Part shown: piece after piece, positions 1-11,492 of the stretch
Layout: every line of letters begins with the position of its first letter
Position numbering within the stretch: the first letter of the stretch is position 1
NCBI GenBank assembly: GCA_020747015.1
Contig: JAGTJM010000002.1
Coordinates: forward strand, 186,001-250,000
Reading direction: 5' to 3'
DNA: 64,000 bases
Source of the DNA: Pyrenochaeta sp. MPI-SDFR-AT-0127
Lineage: Eukaryota > Ascomycota > Dothideomycetes > Pleosporales > Cucurbitariaceae
Notes under the pieces: generated by a model
The model's input: only the letters and a program-made list of their open reading frames with translations
What the model was told of the DNA's origin: nothing
Database searches by the model: none
Program-made: the position numbers and the translations under genes

Positions 1-650
1 CAGCAGACCTCCTGGCCACGTATCATTTCACGTTCCTGATTCGCCACCCGAAATACAGCATTCCTAGCTATTACCGTTGCACAATTCCACCGCTTGATAA
101 GATGACCGGATTCTACTACTTCCGTCCAGATGAGGCTGGCTACGAAGAACTCCGCCGTTTGTTCGACTATCTCCGGAGCGAGGGCCAAATCGGACCCAAG
201 TTCGCCGGCAAAAGTGAAGTTAACGGCCATGCTGATACCAATGGTTATACTGGTGCCAATGGCCATGCTGAATCAAATGGCCACAGCGGTGGCGTCGAGA
301 TTTGCGTCATCGATGCAGACGATCTGCTAGACAACCCATCAGGCATCATCGAGGCGTACTGCAAGACCACAGGTATCGAGTGGGACCCTGGAATGCTTAT
401 CTGGAGCAGCGACGAGGACCAAGCAGTTGCCAAAGAGGCCTTTGAGAAGTGGAAAGGCTTCCATGAGGATGCTCTTGATAGCGATAGGCTGAGAGCAAGG
501 ACCCATAAGAAAGCACCAAAGAGCGACGAGCAGCTCTTCGCTGAGTGGAAAGAGAAGTTTGGAGAGAAGGGTGCAACTGTCATCCGCGATACTGTTGCCG
601 CCAACGTCGAGCATTACGAGTACCTGAGGCAGTTTGCTATCAAGGTCTAA
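1..650 (+). CDS. Sulfotransferase-like P-loop protein, 3' part (5' end outside window)
   Basis: The frame is open from base 3, before the first internal ATG at 102, and ends at 650, so this is the last exon of a gene that starts to the left. The translation begins with a segment containing FLIRHPKYSIPSYYR, then MTGFYYFRPDEAGY. That resembles the middle of fungal P-loop sulfotransferase-like proteins, which are often misnamed branched-chain aminotransferase-like. The ATP/PAPS P-loop would lie upstream and is not visible. A 20-30 residue linker rich in N, G and H (NGHADTNGYTGANGHAESNG) is inserted before the VEICVIDADDLLDNP segment, where PAPS sulfotransferases continue with a core strand and helix. 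The tail (WKEKFGEKGATVIRDTVAANVEHYEYLRQ) is helical. The substrate cannot be told. The family call rests on remembered motifs. Confidence 0.62.
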   Translation, partial: ADLLATYHFTFLIRHPKYSIPSYYRCTIPPLDKMTGFYYFRPDEAGYEELRRLFDYLRSEGQIGPKFAGKSEVNGHADTNGYTGANGHAESNGHSGGVEICVIDADDLLDNPSGIIEAYCKTTGIEWDPGMLIWSSDEDQAVAKEAFEKWKGFHEDALDSDRLRARTHKKAPKSDEQLFAEWKEKFGEKGATVIRDTVAANVEHYEYLRQFAIKV

Positions 651-1916
651 TTACGTTTGCAATTTTCTCCATGAACAACTGGCCAAATAACGAAAGGGCC
701 AATAAGGAAAGCTGTACGAAGGGGGTTTTTTTTCTTAACGACTTGTATGATTCAGGGACTACTGCATACTTTTATTTCGCAAACAAAACTTCAGTGTGCC
801 AGGCAAAGGCTAGACGAACCAATTGTCCAACATTTTCTAATAAAGAAAGAGGATACCAAAACAAAACACTCAAAATGTGTCCATTCTTGAATCCCACACA
901 ATATTGCAAACACTCAAACTCAATCTTTTCTATTCCTTGACATATTTGCAAGCCCCCACTGTCTCGTTCCCTAAGCGCTGTGTCGTCCCACCCGCGCCAC
1001 ACATATATCACTAGCCCCCAATATCCCGATAACCCACCCCCAAACTACACCGCCACATCCTTCATCTCACAAAAGAAAGAGCCCACCCTGTTGCACAAGA
1101 AGCCGCAGCCACTTTTGTGGATCGTCCAATTCCCCGCCCCGGATCCTTGCGGCTCCAGGGTTTCGGCTTGGCCATCAGCGGATCCGCCGCAACGCATGTG
1201 TGTGAGCCAGGCGCTTGGATTTGACCCAACTCGCCTTCGTCACTGAATCTAATTAATAGAACATCTGGTAAGAAATCACCACTTTTTGGGCATGAAGTTG
1301 AAATACAGAGGGTGGGTGGGTAGAGGGAGAAAATAAATGCGCGTGTCGAGTATCATTTCTTGGTTAACGCTAGATGTGTGTCATTCGGACTTTGTACAAC
1401 TAAAAGTAGCATCTGCTTTGTTTATTTAAAAAACAAATGAAGGACGACGCACGACTAAATCCAGCCTCAAACGTGTTAGAACAGGATTTCCTGTATATCG
1501 TTTCGGAAAGAGAATGTGGAAAGGTAAGATTTATATGCAATTCTTGACGGAAGGGAAACGTTTGTTTTGGAAAGTATGTCAATAGGAGTAAAAGATATGG
1601 AATGTGATGTAGCTGAATGATGCATTTGATAGATATTCAACTCACTAATGCTACTACGACGGCCCTCAATCGAGCAGCATAGAGGTATACCCAGGCTACT
1701 CTCCATAAGTATCAACACATCGTTCAAACATGTACTTTCGTAAATAATTAAACTCCGCAGGAAAAAACACTAAATGCAAAAGGTATCGACCATGTGAACG
1801 CCGTGGCACCAAGTCCTGAACACCAAGGCTGTCCTCCCGTGTGTATGTGTGGGACAGGACAATGCATACTTTGTAAAGGAAAAAAAAAGACAGCAGATCA
1901 AGGAGAATGGATTGAA
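651..1916. other. Intergenic, no gene seen
   Basis: About 1.27 kb between two convergent gene ends. It contains a G9/T8 tract near 721-735 just after the sulfotransferase-like gene and is AT-rich from 1240 to 1900. Open frames here are short, lack plausible splice partners and show no recognisable protein motif. It is probably the two 3' untranslated regions plus spacer. Confidence 0.6.
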
Positions 1917-2967
1917 TCAGGTGCGACCGAGTTCAATCTCTCTTCTCCGCTCCTCTCGACTGAGGTTTCTGGAGTGATTGCTGCGGCCGCCGGCACTCGG
2001 TGGTCGTGTTGTCGACCGTCCACGATCTTGCCATTGCTGCCAGGCTTGTTGCTCGCTGAGGCTGTCTGGCCTACTGTCTGCTCGATTGCGATTCCAGTCT
2101 GCATGTGGCTGTCCAGGTGTGCCGACGAGCTCTTGACTGCGTGCGTGTCGTTCCTGCTCTTCCCTGTCTTCGGGCAGGTCGATTCTGAATGTAGCGCTGT
2201 TTGCATCTGGACTTGGCCGCGCATCTGACCTCGTAAGCAAGAGGGCCATTTGCTGATTCACGCCGTCGTCTTCTGAAATGGCAGCTTGGGGCGGTTCTGG
2301 GGGCGAGCGGGCGGCGGTAGGATACATGTTTTGTACAAAGTTGGAGTAGTATGATTGTTCTGACCAAAGATTTGAACGTGATGCTGCCTGGCCTTTAGTC
2401 TTGCGTATGCGGCGATGTGTCCAGAGGAGGAGGGCGGAGTAGAGGAGGGTCGACAGGACGCTGACTACGGTGCCGGATATAGCGGAGGTCCCCCAGACAT
2501 GGGCGCGTGAGAGGAGGAAGTTGTACGCTATCGACAGGACACCGAAGGCAGAGGAGGTCAAGGCGGGTCTAGGAAGATTAGCAGTGCGCGTGTTGGCATG
2601 ATGATGGTAGTAGTAGCGTACAGGAAGACTCCCTCAGCTTGGAATATTTCATTGCGACATGCGAAGCAGAGGAGCGCGGTAAATGAGTAGCCCGCGGTGA
2701 GGAGGGCAACGACGAAGACTGATAGGACTGCTTGGCTGATCTTGAGCTGTGGATCTTTGGCATAGAGGCCTGGTAGTATGAGATATCTGAACGGAGCATC
2801 AGCGTCTGGTCTGCCTGTCTGGCGCGCTACTTCAGCTGTGTGTCTCACCCTCCCAGAATCATCCACGACGCAGCGAGCGCTATAAGGCGCCAGTACCACG
2901 GCGTGCCCTCGCGTCGCTCGTGTCCATTTTCGCCGATGGTGGTGTAACTGGTGTTGGCTGAGCGCAT
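1917..2967 (-). CDS. Unrecognised four-helix integral membrane protein
   Basis: Three exons on the minus strand (2967-2849, 2786-2622, 2568-1917) join in phase to give 311 residues. The introns have GTGAGA..TTCAG and GTACGC..CTAAT..CCTAG signals. I chose the ATG at 2967 (MRSANTSYTTIGENG) because it is the first in frame and precedes a short polar N-terminus. Four hydrophobic segments follow, at about residues 24-48, 55-80, 88-110 and 118-143; then comes a positive stop (HRRIRK) and a long polar, proline- and charge-rich tail of about 165 residues. This suggests a cytosolic tail on a small four-span protein. The layout recalls fungal proteins of unknown function in the plasma or organelle membrane; I do not recognise the family. 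There is no catalytic motif. Confidence 0.72.
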
Positions 2968-5900
2968 TGAATCGGTCGCGTCTGCCGGTACTCGCGACTC
3001 AGGTAGTGGCTGGCGACCCGGGCTTTAGCTCTCGCGCACTGCCAACGAGCAGATTCCAGCGACTCCTCATGCAGCGCAAGACGAGGCGGATCCAAAACGA
3101 ATGACTGTCGTGGGCGCTTGTCGCAGGACGTCGCAGCTGTAGCCAGAGTCGAGTGTGGGATGAGGCTCTCTTGCAGCTTTGCCGTTGGATTCAGCCTGTC
3201 GGTACCTCGACTGTGCTCAGCTAGACCGAGGCTGGGGTGGGCCAAAGTGGGACTACCAGCAGTGATAACGACGACAGCGAAGGGGGGGTTTCAGGGCGTT
3301 ATGAGGCCAATCGAGACGGAACAAAAAGAGAGCAAAGGAATGAACAGAGCCCTGGGCTGAGCGGAGCGGTGGACTTTGTAAAAGGCGCCAACGTACTCGT
3401 ACTTCGCTGAGGCGGAGGACTGCCTGCATACAGCTCAGCCACTAGATGGGCTGCTGAGAGAGTGCTGAGGGCTGCTGCTGCAACCCTGCCTACACCTGCC
3501 CACTGACCGTCGACGGCGTTGAGCGCTATCCTGCCAAAGGCTTTTCTTTGCGCGCAGTTGCGCCGTTGGCTCTTGGTCGCCGTTGCGTCCACGAGGTGCC
3601 TGGTTGCGACAACTCACACACCAAGCATGCCCAAATATCGAGTCTCGCCACCACTCTGCACTGTCGGCCCTTCAACTTTCCCCATTAGACAGGGCATCCC
3701 CAGAGCCTGGTCTGCGTCTTCGCTCGTCACACACTAGCCAAGCTTGTCTTCCATGTGTGCTCATTTGCGCTGACCGCGCCGCACCTCACCGCGCTCCAGC
3801 TTACCTCATGAGCCACCGCTCTTCGTCTCAAGCATCGCCAATGCCGAGTCTTGTGCTAAAGTACCGTATTCGGAAGGAAGAGTTTCCAGCACTGCCACTG
3901 AGACACATGACGTCGATTCTTGCTTGGGCCTGGAGCCTCGTTCTTCAGCCCTCTGGCCTTGTGAAACGCGTTCGAGTGTACACTCTCTGTTACTGGCGCT
4001 GACCATCTACCGACGTGATACAGCTCAAGACTCTCGCCCTGTCATGTCCGTCTTGGTTCATCACTTGCTATGACGGCCCCCAGATGATCAATTATTGAAT
4101 TGATTGCGGCGGGGAGAGGAACGGCCCGAAGGATTACTGTATTGCGGAAGCGCCCTCACTGCCACAGGCTCCTTACTCGCTTTGAAGACGTGTAGATCGT
4201 CGGGACACTCAGTGACCAATCGACCTCTGTTTCCGCACGTGTACCTGAATATCCAAAGGCCTGGTGGTGCCGCCCCATACCGAAACTCGCGAGGCTCTCA
4301 AGCGAGGCATCGTCGAGTCGACCGGGGGCATACCCTCAGCATTCCTTCGTCTGGTCAGCCACATATTGCGCACTTCGAATCTGGCAGAGTTCCTCGACAG
4401 TAAGCATGCTTTGCATAATATGGTCTAGAATAGCTCTAATAGCCGCCTACGTGTATGCATCTTGAGTCCTCATTCTGCTAACATCCCCTTAGCTACATAT
4501 CTTTGATTGGGGTATATCCCGCCTACCTAATCGATACGAGATTCTATTTATGGTTTAATATACCGTCTTTTTAGTTTTCCGTAATAGTCTCTTGATAACC
4601 AAAACTTTTGAACCTTGAATACTTGTTCTAGGCTGTGGCCCTTTTGACATTCAGCCGTATCGCCAGAAAGCTGCTTCACTCAAAGGTCTAATTATTCAAT
4701 ACACTTATTTTAGTATTTTTGTATACATGAATTTCGCTATCAAGTGACTGATAGTCCATCACTCATTATTGCCCTTCCGAGAGCCAATACTTTCGAGTAG
4801 AATCTTCATTCGATAGCACACAGACAATGAATCCTTTCATGTGATAGTCATGTAATCATTCTTCCCGCATAGGTCCTGGACGTCCAAGATGTCGGACTCA
4901 AATTTGGTCGCTAATCAAAAAAACGTTCTCCAACATGTCCTTTGATGAAGAGCACAATCCCAACACCATTACCAAGACCTGGTTATTCCGTAAACCAGGT
5001 TCACTTTGCTGCAGGCACCATGCCTCTCATGCGCTAAAATGACCGGGACATAAGAAACTTGCGCTACGCCGCTGCGGGCAGTGCAAGAACAGACACTATG
5101 TCGTAGCACCTGAACACTGAGGAAAACATGCCAACTCTGTACAACGACGATATTATAGGTTCTGTTTAGGTAGTCGCACAGTGTCTACTTTTTGCTTATT
5201 CTAAAGCCCGAGATTGCATGCAGACCGCTTCGCCTATCCCTGTCCCTGGTGTAACCACATCACCCTTACTCATCCACGGCATCTTTTACTCACCGACGCT
5301 TTTCCTTTGATAGTCTGACCTCCTGATTCTTAGACCCAAATTTGCTTTCTTGAAACTGCAGGACAACCCAAATGCTATTTGAAGGGCTTTCTCACGTGCA
5401 GGTGTAGCGAGGCCAATACCTACATTCTCTTTTCTTTGGGCTTGGAGCAGGCGTTCACGCTCGATGCCACCATAGATTCTAGCATCGATTCCCTAGCTCA
5501 GATTGTATTACGTGGCTTGAACATATTTTGAGTTCATTACTTAACCGTTTCGCAAGTATCCAGAGAAATATAACTTTTCAAGAGGCTGCACGATCATTAT
5601 AAGGTCTATTCCTAGGGTGGTTTGTTGAGGGAAAATAGTTCCGCGATATGAGAGGCAGGGAGATATAATCAACCTCCAGGAGCATGTATCAATAGCGAAG
5701 CTTGAATATGCTAGGTATTCGACCATAGAGAGAAATGGGGGGATGTTCAAGAACACTTGGAAATTGGAGATTATTCAGACATGGCCCAAGGTATTCGTGT
5801 GTGGTGCCAAGCCTTGTGTTGCAGAGCAAGTAGACAATTCATGCATGCAGGTGTCGTTAGCTGATGTAAATTAATACTATTTGAATGGAATGCATGCAAT

Positions 5901-6380
5901 TCATTTATCGCAATAATCATCATATTATTGTTTTGCAAGTGCCTCGCGGCTCTTCTAAGAATATGTGGTCAAGTTTTGATGGTGGGAAAGACTCGTGAGG
6001 TGCTCCAGGGAGATCCAGCGCAAATTCAAGCGTATTAGAACGAATTGGAATCATATCGAGAACTATTCAGACTAAACACAGGCATAATCTTGACGGACAG
6101 ACAGAAGAGACCAAGCGGCGCGATTTGCGACTGGCCTCCACCATCCTCCACATTCTGGTGTCCGTCATCCCGTTCTACAAAAGGCACATTATTCTGGATC
6201 CTTGCGCAAATATATAGATCTCCACACTCACATGCAGCACCGCTTTACATACAGTTAAGTTCCTTGAGTGTGAGCCAAAAAATCCAACATCGCTGGGGGT
6301 GGTTCGGTAGAAACCGATCTACAACTCAAACTACAACCCCCAACCCTCCAAACAACAAAAAAACAAAGCCGAACGCTGTA
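2968..6380. other. Long intergenic region, no supported gene
   Basis: 3.4 kb without a gene I can support. The first 1.4 kb (to about 4400) is GC-richer and is likely the promoter and 5' leader of the membrane-protein gene. It has open frames on both strands, but none with a motif or a consistent splice join. From 4400 to 6380 the DNA is AT-rich and without coding signal. Confidence 0.5.
6357..6363 (-). terminator. Pol III terminator of tRNA-Asp
   Basis: Seven consecutive T on the minus strand, 17 nt after the tRNA-Asp 3' end. This is the expected RNA polymerase III stop signal. Confidence 0.7.
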
Positions 6381-6462
6381 TCTCTCAGACGGGGAATCGA
6401 ACCCCGGCCTCCGGCGAATTGTCTACTGACAAGCCGAAATACTGACCACTATACTATCTGAG
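6381..6462 (-). tRNA. tRNA-Asp (anticodon GTC) with anticodon-loop intron
   Basis: Read on the minus strand, the gene starts TCTCAGATAGTATAGTGGTC. It has a perfect 7-bp acceptor stem (TCTCAGA/TCTGAGA), the D-arm A box (TAGTATAGTGG), anticodon stem TCGGC/GCCGG and a T arm with the B box GGTTCGATTCC. The discriminator base is G, as usual for tRNA-Asp. The anticodon loop reads T-T-GTC-A followed by about 10 extra bases (GTAGACAATT) before C38, so there is a canonical intron after position 37. A run of seven T (A7 at 6357-6363 on the plus strand) lies 17 nt downstream as a Pol III terminator. It was found by hand folding. Confidence 0.93.
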
Positions 6463-7346
6463 ATTGCCAACTCGAGGAGTTGAGATTTTGTGGTTTTGAT
6501 GGCGATTTCGAAAATTGCAATGCATCTAGAGTTTTTTTTGGGGATATTGTACGAAGAATGGACGGCATTATCCAAAGAGAGATAGCTGGAATCCACTTGG
6601 ACTGACAAACGAAGTTGTGTTGTTGGGTGGTAAATTTGGAGTGTGGATACATGCAGGCTGTGGCGTTCGGTTAAGAGCGCGGACGTTTGGGAACGGGCAA
6701 GGCGATAACAAAACGTGCACTGTACTGGTAGGGAGAATTATAAACACCAGATAATGTGTATGTTTATGCATATGTGAGGGGGAGGGGTTTTTTTTGGAGG
6801 AATTCTGTATTTTTTTGTAGTCACATTTACTAGCAAATGCTCATTTGACTTCAATGGAAGCTTCGATTGACCAGAGCAACGGCTTCATTATATTAAAGAG
6901 GCGAGGCAGCCTCGACGAGGAGGCCGTGAAGCTACGCCTAGCTAGCTTCCGAGCCTCTTATTTCACTGCGGACCTAGATTCTTAGGCCTCCTTTAGATAA
7001 TTACTCCTCGATCAATACTTCTATTTCATTCAATGTGACTGTGGTCAATGCAGAAACCTCTTCGCTTGCAGGTTCTCCCATTCGGGAATTTCATTGTGTG
7101 CTCGCAAGAAAGGTGTTTGCTGCGCTTAACCGGCGTTGCCACAAATACAAAATCGTAGAAAAGTTTCACAGAAAAACGGTGCGTGACGTCAACAGTGAAA
7201 GGAAGAAAGTACTTGAACATTAGAGTTGCGCTGTAAAAATAAACCGAAGCCTCCAATACTTCGTCACTCATACCCTACAACTGACAGCAAGGCCCTGTCA
7301 GCCTCAAAGACTTCGGGCAACAGCCGCATATCAGTGGACAATCATC
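6463..7346. other. Intergenic spacer and RING gene promoter
   Basis: AT-rich spacer between the tRNA-Asp gene and the RING-finger gene. It holds the nested inverted repeat described separately (6885-7003) and no supported coding sequence. The last 130 bases before 7347 presumably hold the RING gene's leader. Confidence 0.5.
6885..7003. repeat. Nested inverted repeat, MITE-like
   Basis: Several palindromic pairs are nested: GAAGCTA (6928-6934) with TAGCTTC (6943-6949); AAGAGGC (6896-6902) with GCCTCTT (6953-6959); and imperfect outer arms near 6888-6902 and 6985-7000. Inside the left arm, CCTCG-AC-GAGG forms its own small palindrome. The whole is about 120 bp and non-coding. It could be a miniature inverted-repeat transposon or another structured element. 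I could not define a target duplication. Confidence 0.4.
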
Positions 7347-8762
7347 ATGGCTGCAAACCAGGTCGACTTCCTCAAGACAGGGCTCCGGGAGATTGCAGTT
7401 GGCGAGATCCCACGAGGGAATAGCGAGTGTACAATTTGTCTTCATGAATCGCTGTCAGGCACAAGTGTGATCCAAATCCTGAGTTGCGAACACGTATTCC
7501 ACAGGCAATGTTTATTAGCTTGGCTTAACTCGTGCAATGCTAAACACAGCCATTGTCCAAATTGTCGTCTGGAGTTGTTCCCTACGCGTCACCCAGCTTT
7601 CCCTAGGTTTGATCATATGCGGCCAATTGTAAGCAAAGTGTTGAGGCTCATATAAAACTGTTCAAGTGCTGATCAGTGACTTTTCTAGCCAGGACTTGGG
7701 GCATTACCGTTCCCCCTACACTATCCACCGTTGCGATCGGCCATAAACGGCATTACCACAATCTCTACAAATCGGACCCCTCCACTGCTTTCTGGCAGTC
7801 CTCATTCGAATTACTCATTGTTGAGTAGCGAGGATAGTATGATTGATGATGTACTAGTATCACGGCCCAACAGTCAGATATCCGAGAAGAGTGAGAGGCA
7901 AAAGAGGTCGAACATGGCAAAAACTAAACAAAAAGCGGGTCATCTTGAACAACAGGCCAGAAGATTCCTAGTACCATCATTTGGAAACAAAAGAATGCTG
8001 GCCGTGGGGCAAAAGTGTGATCAAAATGCGCGAGCACCAATGACCGGCCCCGCACCTTTCCCACGGTTCAACCAACCTTCTCTTGCTGAAGCCACTAGAG
8101 CTCGTCATCAGGTTGATGGCAGTCGTATTCTCGACACCTCACATCAAGAACGATCGTATGCATTATGTAGTCCTCCGCGCCATCGCCCGAATGAATACAA
8201 TGAAACGGCTGTAAACAATAGTACCGCATTTGGTGCTTGGCCATCCTATCGTTCACCATTCCGATCTCCCGAGCACGAAGCTCGAAGCCTGGGCGTGAGC
8301 TGGTTCGATGGCTCACCTCGAGGGTACCATGCAGACGATTTGCTAGACCCTGAATACCTTCGATGGCGGCGGACACAACGTCAACCATCGATTTTGGATA
8401 GTCCTGGAGCTATTGCAGCAAGAGGATTATACCAACATCGTCCTCTCCTGGGAGGCGGCATGGAGGCACCAAGCAGCAACATGAACATGTTTTCATCATT
8501 TCGCAGCGGAGGTACAGGTATCAGAGACCCTTTGGTGTTCAGTACCGAACAAATACATCAACGCAGACTTACATACGAGGAATTCCTTGCTGAGGTTCGG
8601 CGCCTAGATCTAGGGCTTGATATACAACGGGAAGCTTTCAGACTTTTCCCTATTAGTGGTATCTACAATAGTAGCGCCGAGCTCGACATGATCGCTCAGT
8701 GTGATTTCATACTCCGCCTACTCCGACATGGCGAACAGCCAACGCAGGATAGAAGCGTATAG
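7347..8762 (+). CDS. RING-H2 finger protein, probable E3 ubiquitin ligase
   Basis: Two exons (7347-7628 and 7689-8762) joined through a 60-nt intron (GTAAGC..TTTTCTAG) in phase 0 give about 451 residues. Near the N-terminus is a complete RING-H2 zinc finger: C28, C31, C47, H49, H52, C55, C70, C73, in the contexts CTICL, SCEHVFHRQC and CPNCR. RING-H2 domains recruit ubiquitin-conjugating enzymes, so an E3 ligase role is likely. The remaining 375 residues are polar, rich in S, R, P and N and probably disordered, except for a helical stretch near the C-terminus (RRLTYEEFLAEVRRLDLGLD). There is no transmembrane segment. The substrate is unknown. The ATG at 7347 was chosen because the finger begins 27 residues later and no in-frame ATG precedes it closely. 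Confidence 0.8.
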
Positions 8763-9152
8763 GTGAGCTTGAGGCTCGTAGGTTACTTGGCGAGATCTTC
8801 CTTAGCATACCAAACATATAAATGAAGTATTACTAGATTATATAGACAGATATGTTCTTGAAGTAGTTGTATGTTATCTTTCTTTCTCATATAAGATGAT
8901 ACTTTCCACTAAACTGTTGGCCTATTACTTTGGAGTATAAGACAACCTATTGCAGTGCAGTGAGTTTGGATAACCGTGTGAATGGACACAAATCCACTAC
9001 ACTTGGTTCTCCATAATTCACGCCGGTTACACTGGCACTAGTACTCGTTGCTAGGTGCCCCACTTTTCTATTTACTCTCAGAACAGTTTTCGAGCACTCG
9101 CATCGGCTCTTGGCCCGCACAAACACTCTTCAACTGTCCCTAGAGGTAGTCG
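8763..9152. other. Intergenic, promoter of the next gene
   Basis: 390 bp between two plus-strand genes. It is AT-rich near 8810-8900, then a more balanced pyrimidine-rich stretch before the ATG at 9153. There is no further gene signal. Confidence 0.5.
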
Positions 9153-11081
9153 ATGGATCGCTCATCTCGCACCGATAGGTCCTCAAGCATGAATCTGAAC
9201 AACACGATACAACCGAGCGAGGAGGAGTTCTGCTCCGTTTACGAGTACGGTTTCAGGACTTGGGCGCACTTGTATTCTGCTGCTAGCAACAATCGCAGAC
9301 TGCCCTCTCATTGCCTCTTACTCCAGGAAGCTTTTCCTGGGTATCCCTGTTTCCCACAGATAGGACTTCCGGATCACGATACACAACAGGCATTCGTTAC
9401 TGCATCATCCCTTTGGGGTCCAAAGGCGCCTGCTTGTGAGCATGAGTTACCGTCATTTGAACAACAGGTGCAGATTGGCATAACAGCTCAACGACCGATA
9501 TCGTTATCGATCTTGAGCGTTGTTCAAGAAAACATAAGCTACGAATCGTGGTTCAATAGCAACAACGATTACCTCTCCATCCTAATCTTAGCATGGACGT
9601 ACATTCTTTCAGCTCGTTGGACCGAACTCATGCCGACAACTTGCTTCCTTAGGTATACTCGAAGTCATGCGACACACAGCAACACTCTGGATGACACGGG
9701 AATCGAATTAAATGATCAGGGTAAAGTTCATGTAAACATCGACTACGCAGATCAAGAAGAAGCACAATGGTGGTCAGCCATACTGTCGCCGGGCCAAGGT
9801 TGGCAGGCTAAGATGCATCTGGGGGAAGCTACCTTTCTATCGCCCTGGTCGATACGTCTCGAGACTAGCCCACAATTCCTCATATCACGGCCTTTGCATG
9901 AATATGCTTCTATACCCCCGAATCCGACGTCGGCGGTGGCTTGTAAATATCTAAGCAGATTCTGCATTCGGCACAACATCATAGATCAAGCTCAAGCCGC
10001 ATTAGCAGCTGCCCTTCTGCTTCCATCTGTAAACAACGGCCAAACGCTTCAACTGCCACCTCCAAGGATCAGCAGGTTAAAGCTTTCGCGGGACCGTCGA
10101 AGCGAGAAAGCACAGTATAACTATACACATCTGATCCATTGCCCAGATAGGTTGTTAACTTTGGGTTGTAACATCCGTGGAGTTTGGTCCATGTTACTGA
10201 GCGTCTTCTACGAGCCGCAGATCGACTGCAACGTCGTCACTCCTTGGCTTCAAGGGGCTTTGGCTGCCATAGAGACCCTGACTGGGAAGGATGCATGCCT
10301 CATAGCGCGCATGTGCATGGAACGAACACCTGATGTCGCCTGCCTCTGGCTTGGTGTCACGATCCTTGGCTTGCAGGAGCGGTATCTACAAGACGCTCGT
10401 CGCGGGCAGATTCCATTTGACCTTCATAGTGCCGTCTGGTCTGGAACAATGCAGTCGTTCATGCAGCAACCCGTCTCCAACCCGCTTGTGGTACATAGCC
10501 GTGTAACGCGCGCGGATGAGTGCCGATTGCTTTTCCTTTCTAGATCCGAGGCCCATTGTCGGATTCCAGTTTGTCAATGGAAACCTTTTGGTGCAACATC
10601 TGTCGAGGATCTTGATCCTGGAGTAAGGGTTCATGCTGGCTGCAGAAACCACAGACTGCAATTTCAAGGTCTGCGTTGGAATGGTGCTGATACTAATGGG
10701 GCTGGTCTTCAACCTTCACTGGGTCAGACTGATCTAAAGCCCTGTGCAAGTCAATTGGTAGTACACCCCACTGGTGAGGAAGACGAGGTTTCGGTCTCTT
10801 ACAAAGCGTTGAATCAGAGAAATGAGTGTATTTCTGAGAATGCAACCCGCAGTATTCTCAGCTGGCTACGCTCTGACGGCTGGGCACGGGAGGAAAAGGA
10901 GATGTCAAGACATCCGTGGCTCAACATGGACGACTCAGAATCGGAAGATGGGATTGATTCTGAGGACCGTTCGGATGATGGTCACAGAAATTCATCATCT
11001 GTGATGTCATGGATCAATAAGTGTGTCATCTTGGAGGGCGAGGCAGAACGTGAAGTTGAGGCCTGGGTTAAAGCCATGTGA
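9153..11081 (+). CDS. Hypothetical protein, 642 aa, acidic C-terminus
   Basis: A single uninterrupted frame of 642 codons starts at an ATG with A at -3. I do not recognise a catalytic domain. The region around residues 130-160 (SYESWFNSNNDYLSILILAW) has the look of a conserved segment in ascomycete hypothetical proteins. About 15 cysteines are scattered through the middle without a zinc-finger spacing. Residues 585-615 are a strongly acidic stretch (DDSESEDGIDSEDRSDDGH). There is no signal peptide and no convincing membrane span. It is likely intracellular and restricted to filamentous ascomycetes. It lies head-to-tail with the RING gene and upstream of PAN3, with nothing linking their functions. 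Confidence 0.75.
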   Translation: MDRSSRTDRSSSMNLNNTIQPSEEEFCSVYEYGFRTWAHLYSAASNNRRLPSHCLLLQEAFPGYPCFPQIGLPDHDTQQAFVTASSLWGPKAPACEHELPSFEQQVQIGITAQRPISLSILSVVQENISYESWFNSNNDYLSILILAWTYILSARWTELMPTTCFLRYTRSHATHSNTLDDTGIELNDQGKVHVNIDYADQEEAQWWSAILSPGQGWQAKMHLGEATFLSPWSIRLETSPQFLISRPLHEYASIPPNPTSAVACKYLSRFCIRHNIIDQAQAALAAALLLPSVNNGQTLQLPPPRISRLKLSRDRRSEKAQYNYTHLIHCPDRLLTLGCNIRGVWSMLLSVFYEPQIDCNVVTPWLQGALAAIETLTGKDACLIARMCMERTPDVACLWLGVTILGLQERYLQDARRGQIPFDLHSAVWSGTMQSFMQQPVSNPLVVHSRVTRADECRLLFLSRSEAHCRIPVCQWKPFGATSVEDLDPGVRVHAGCRNHRLQFQGLRWNGADTNGAGLQPSLGQTDLKPCASQLVVHPTGEEDEVSVSYKALNQRNECISENATRSILSWLRSDGWAREEKEMSRHPWLNMDDSESEDGIDSEDRSDDGHRNSSSVMSWINKCVILEGEAEREVEAWVKAM

Positions 11082-11492
11082 TTTTGTTTGTTTTGTCGGT
11101 AGTCTAGATCCTGAAGCAGCTCTCGATATGTGTAATTCATATTATATATAATATGTACCATTGTAGGATCCGCAAGTGCTCGTCAAGTCGATGCATCAGT
11201 GAAACACGCGTGACTAAGCGGGATGGCCTGCAAACACGTCAAACATGGGCATGCAGGGGATGCCGGAGACCCGCTGATAGGTCTCAGCTATTGCACGGCA
11301 GCAGAACAGCGCTCCTGCTCGTCTTGTTCGCCTTATTTCTTGGATTGTGCCTGCTGATGGAGGCGCAGCTGCTGCTGTTACAGGAAGCTGGAATTGCCGG
11401 GGGTGGTTCATAGCCCGCAGTTCTCAAGGTACTTGTCAGTCCCGCTATTCCATGCCACTTCTCCGCCATCGTCGCGAACATTCCCGCCCGCA
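11082..11492. other. Intergenic, PAN3 promoter and leader
   Basis: 410 bp upstream of the first PAN3 ATG considered here. The PAN3 frame stays open back to about 11394 without another ATG. A TATATATA-like stretch lies at about 11142-11152. No other gene is supported. Confidence 0.45.

Noticed and set aside
3118..4403. Several 60-140-codon frames on both strands
   Set aside because: They overlap each other, carry no motif and sit in a GC-rich promoter-like stretch.
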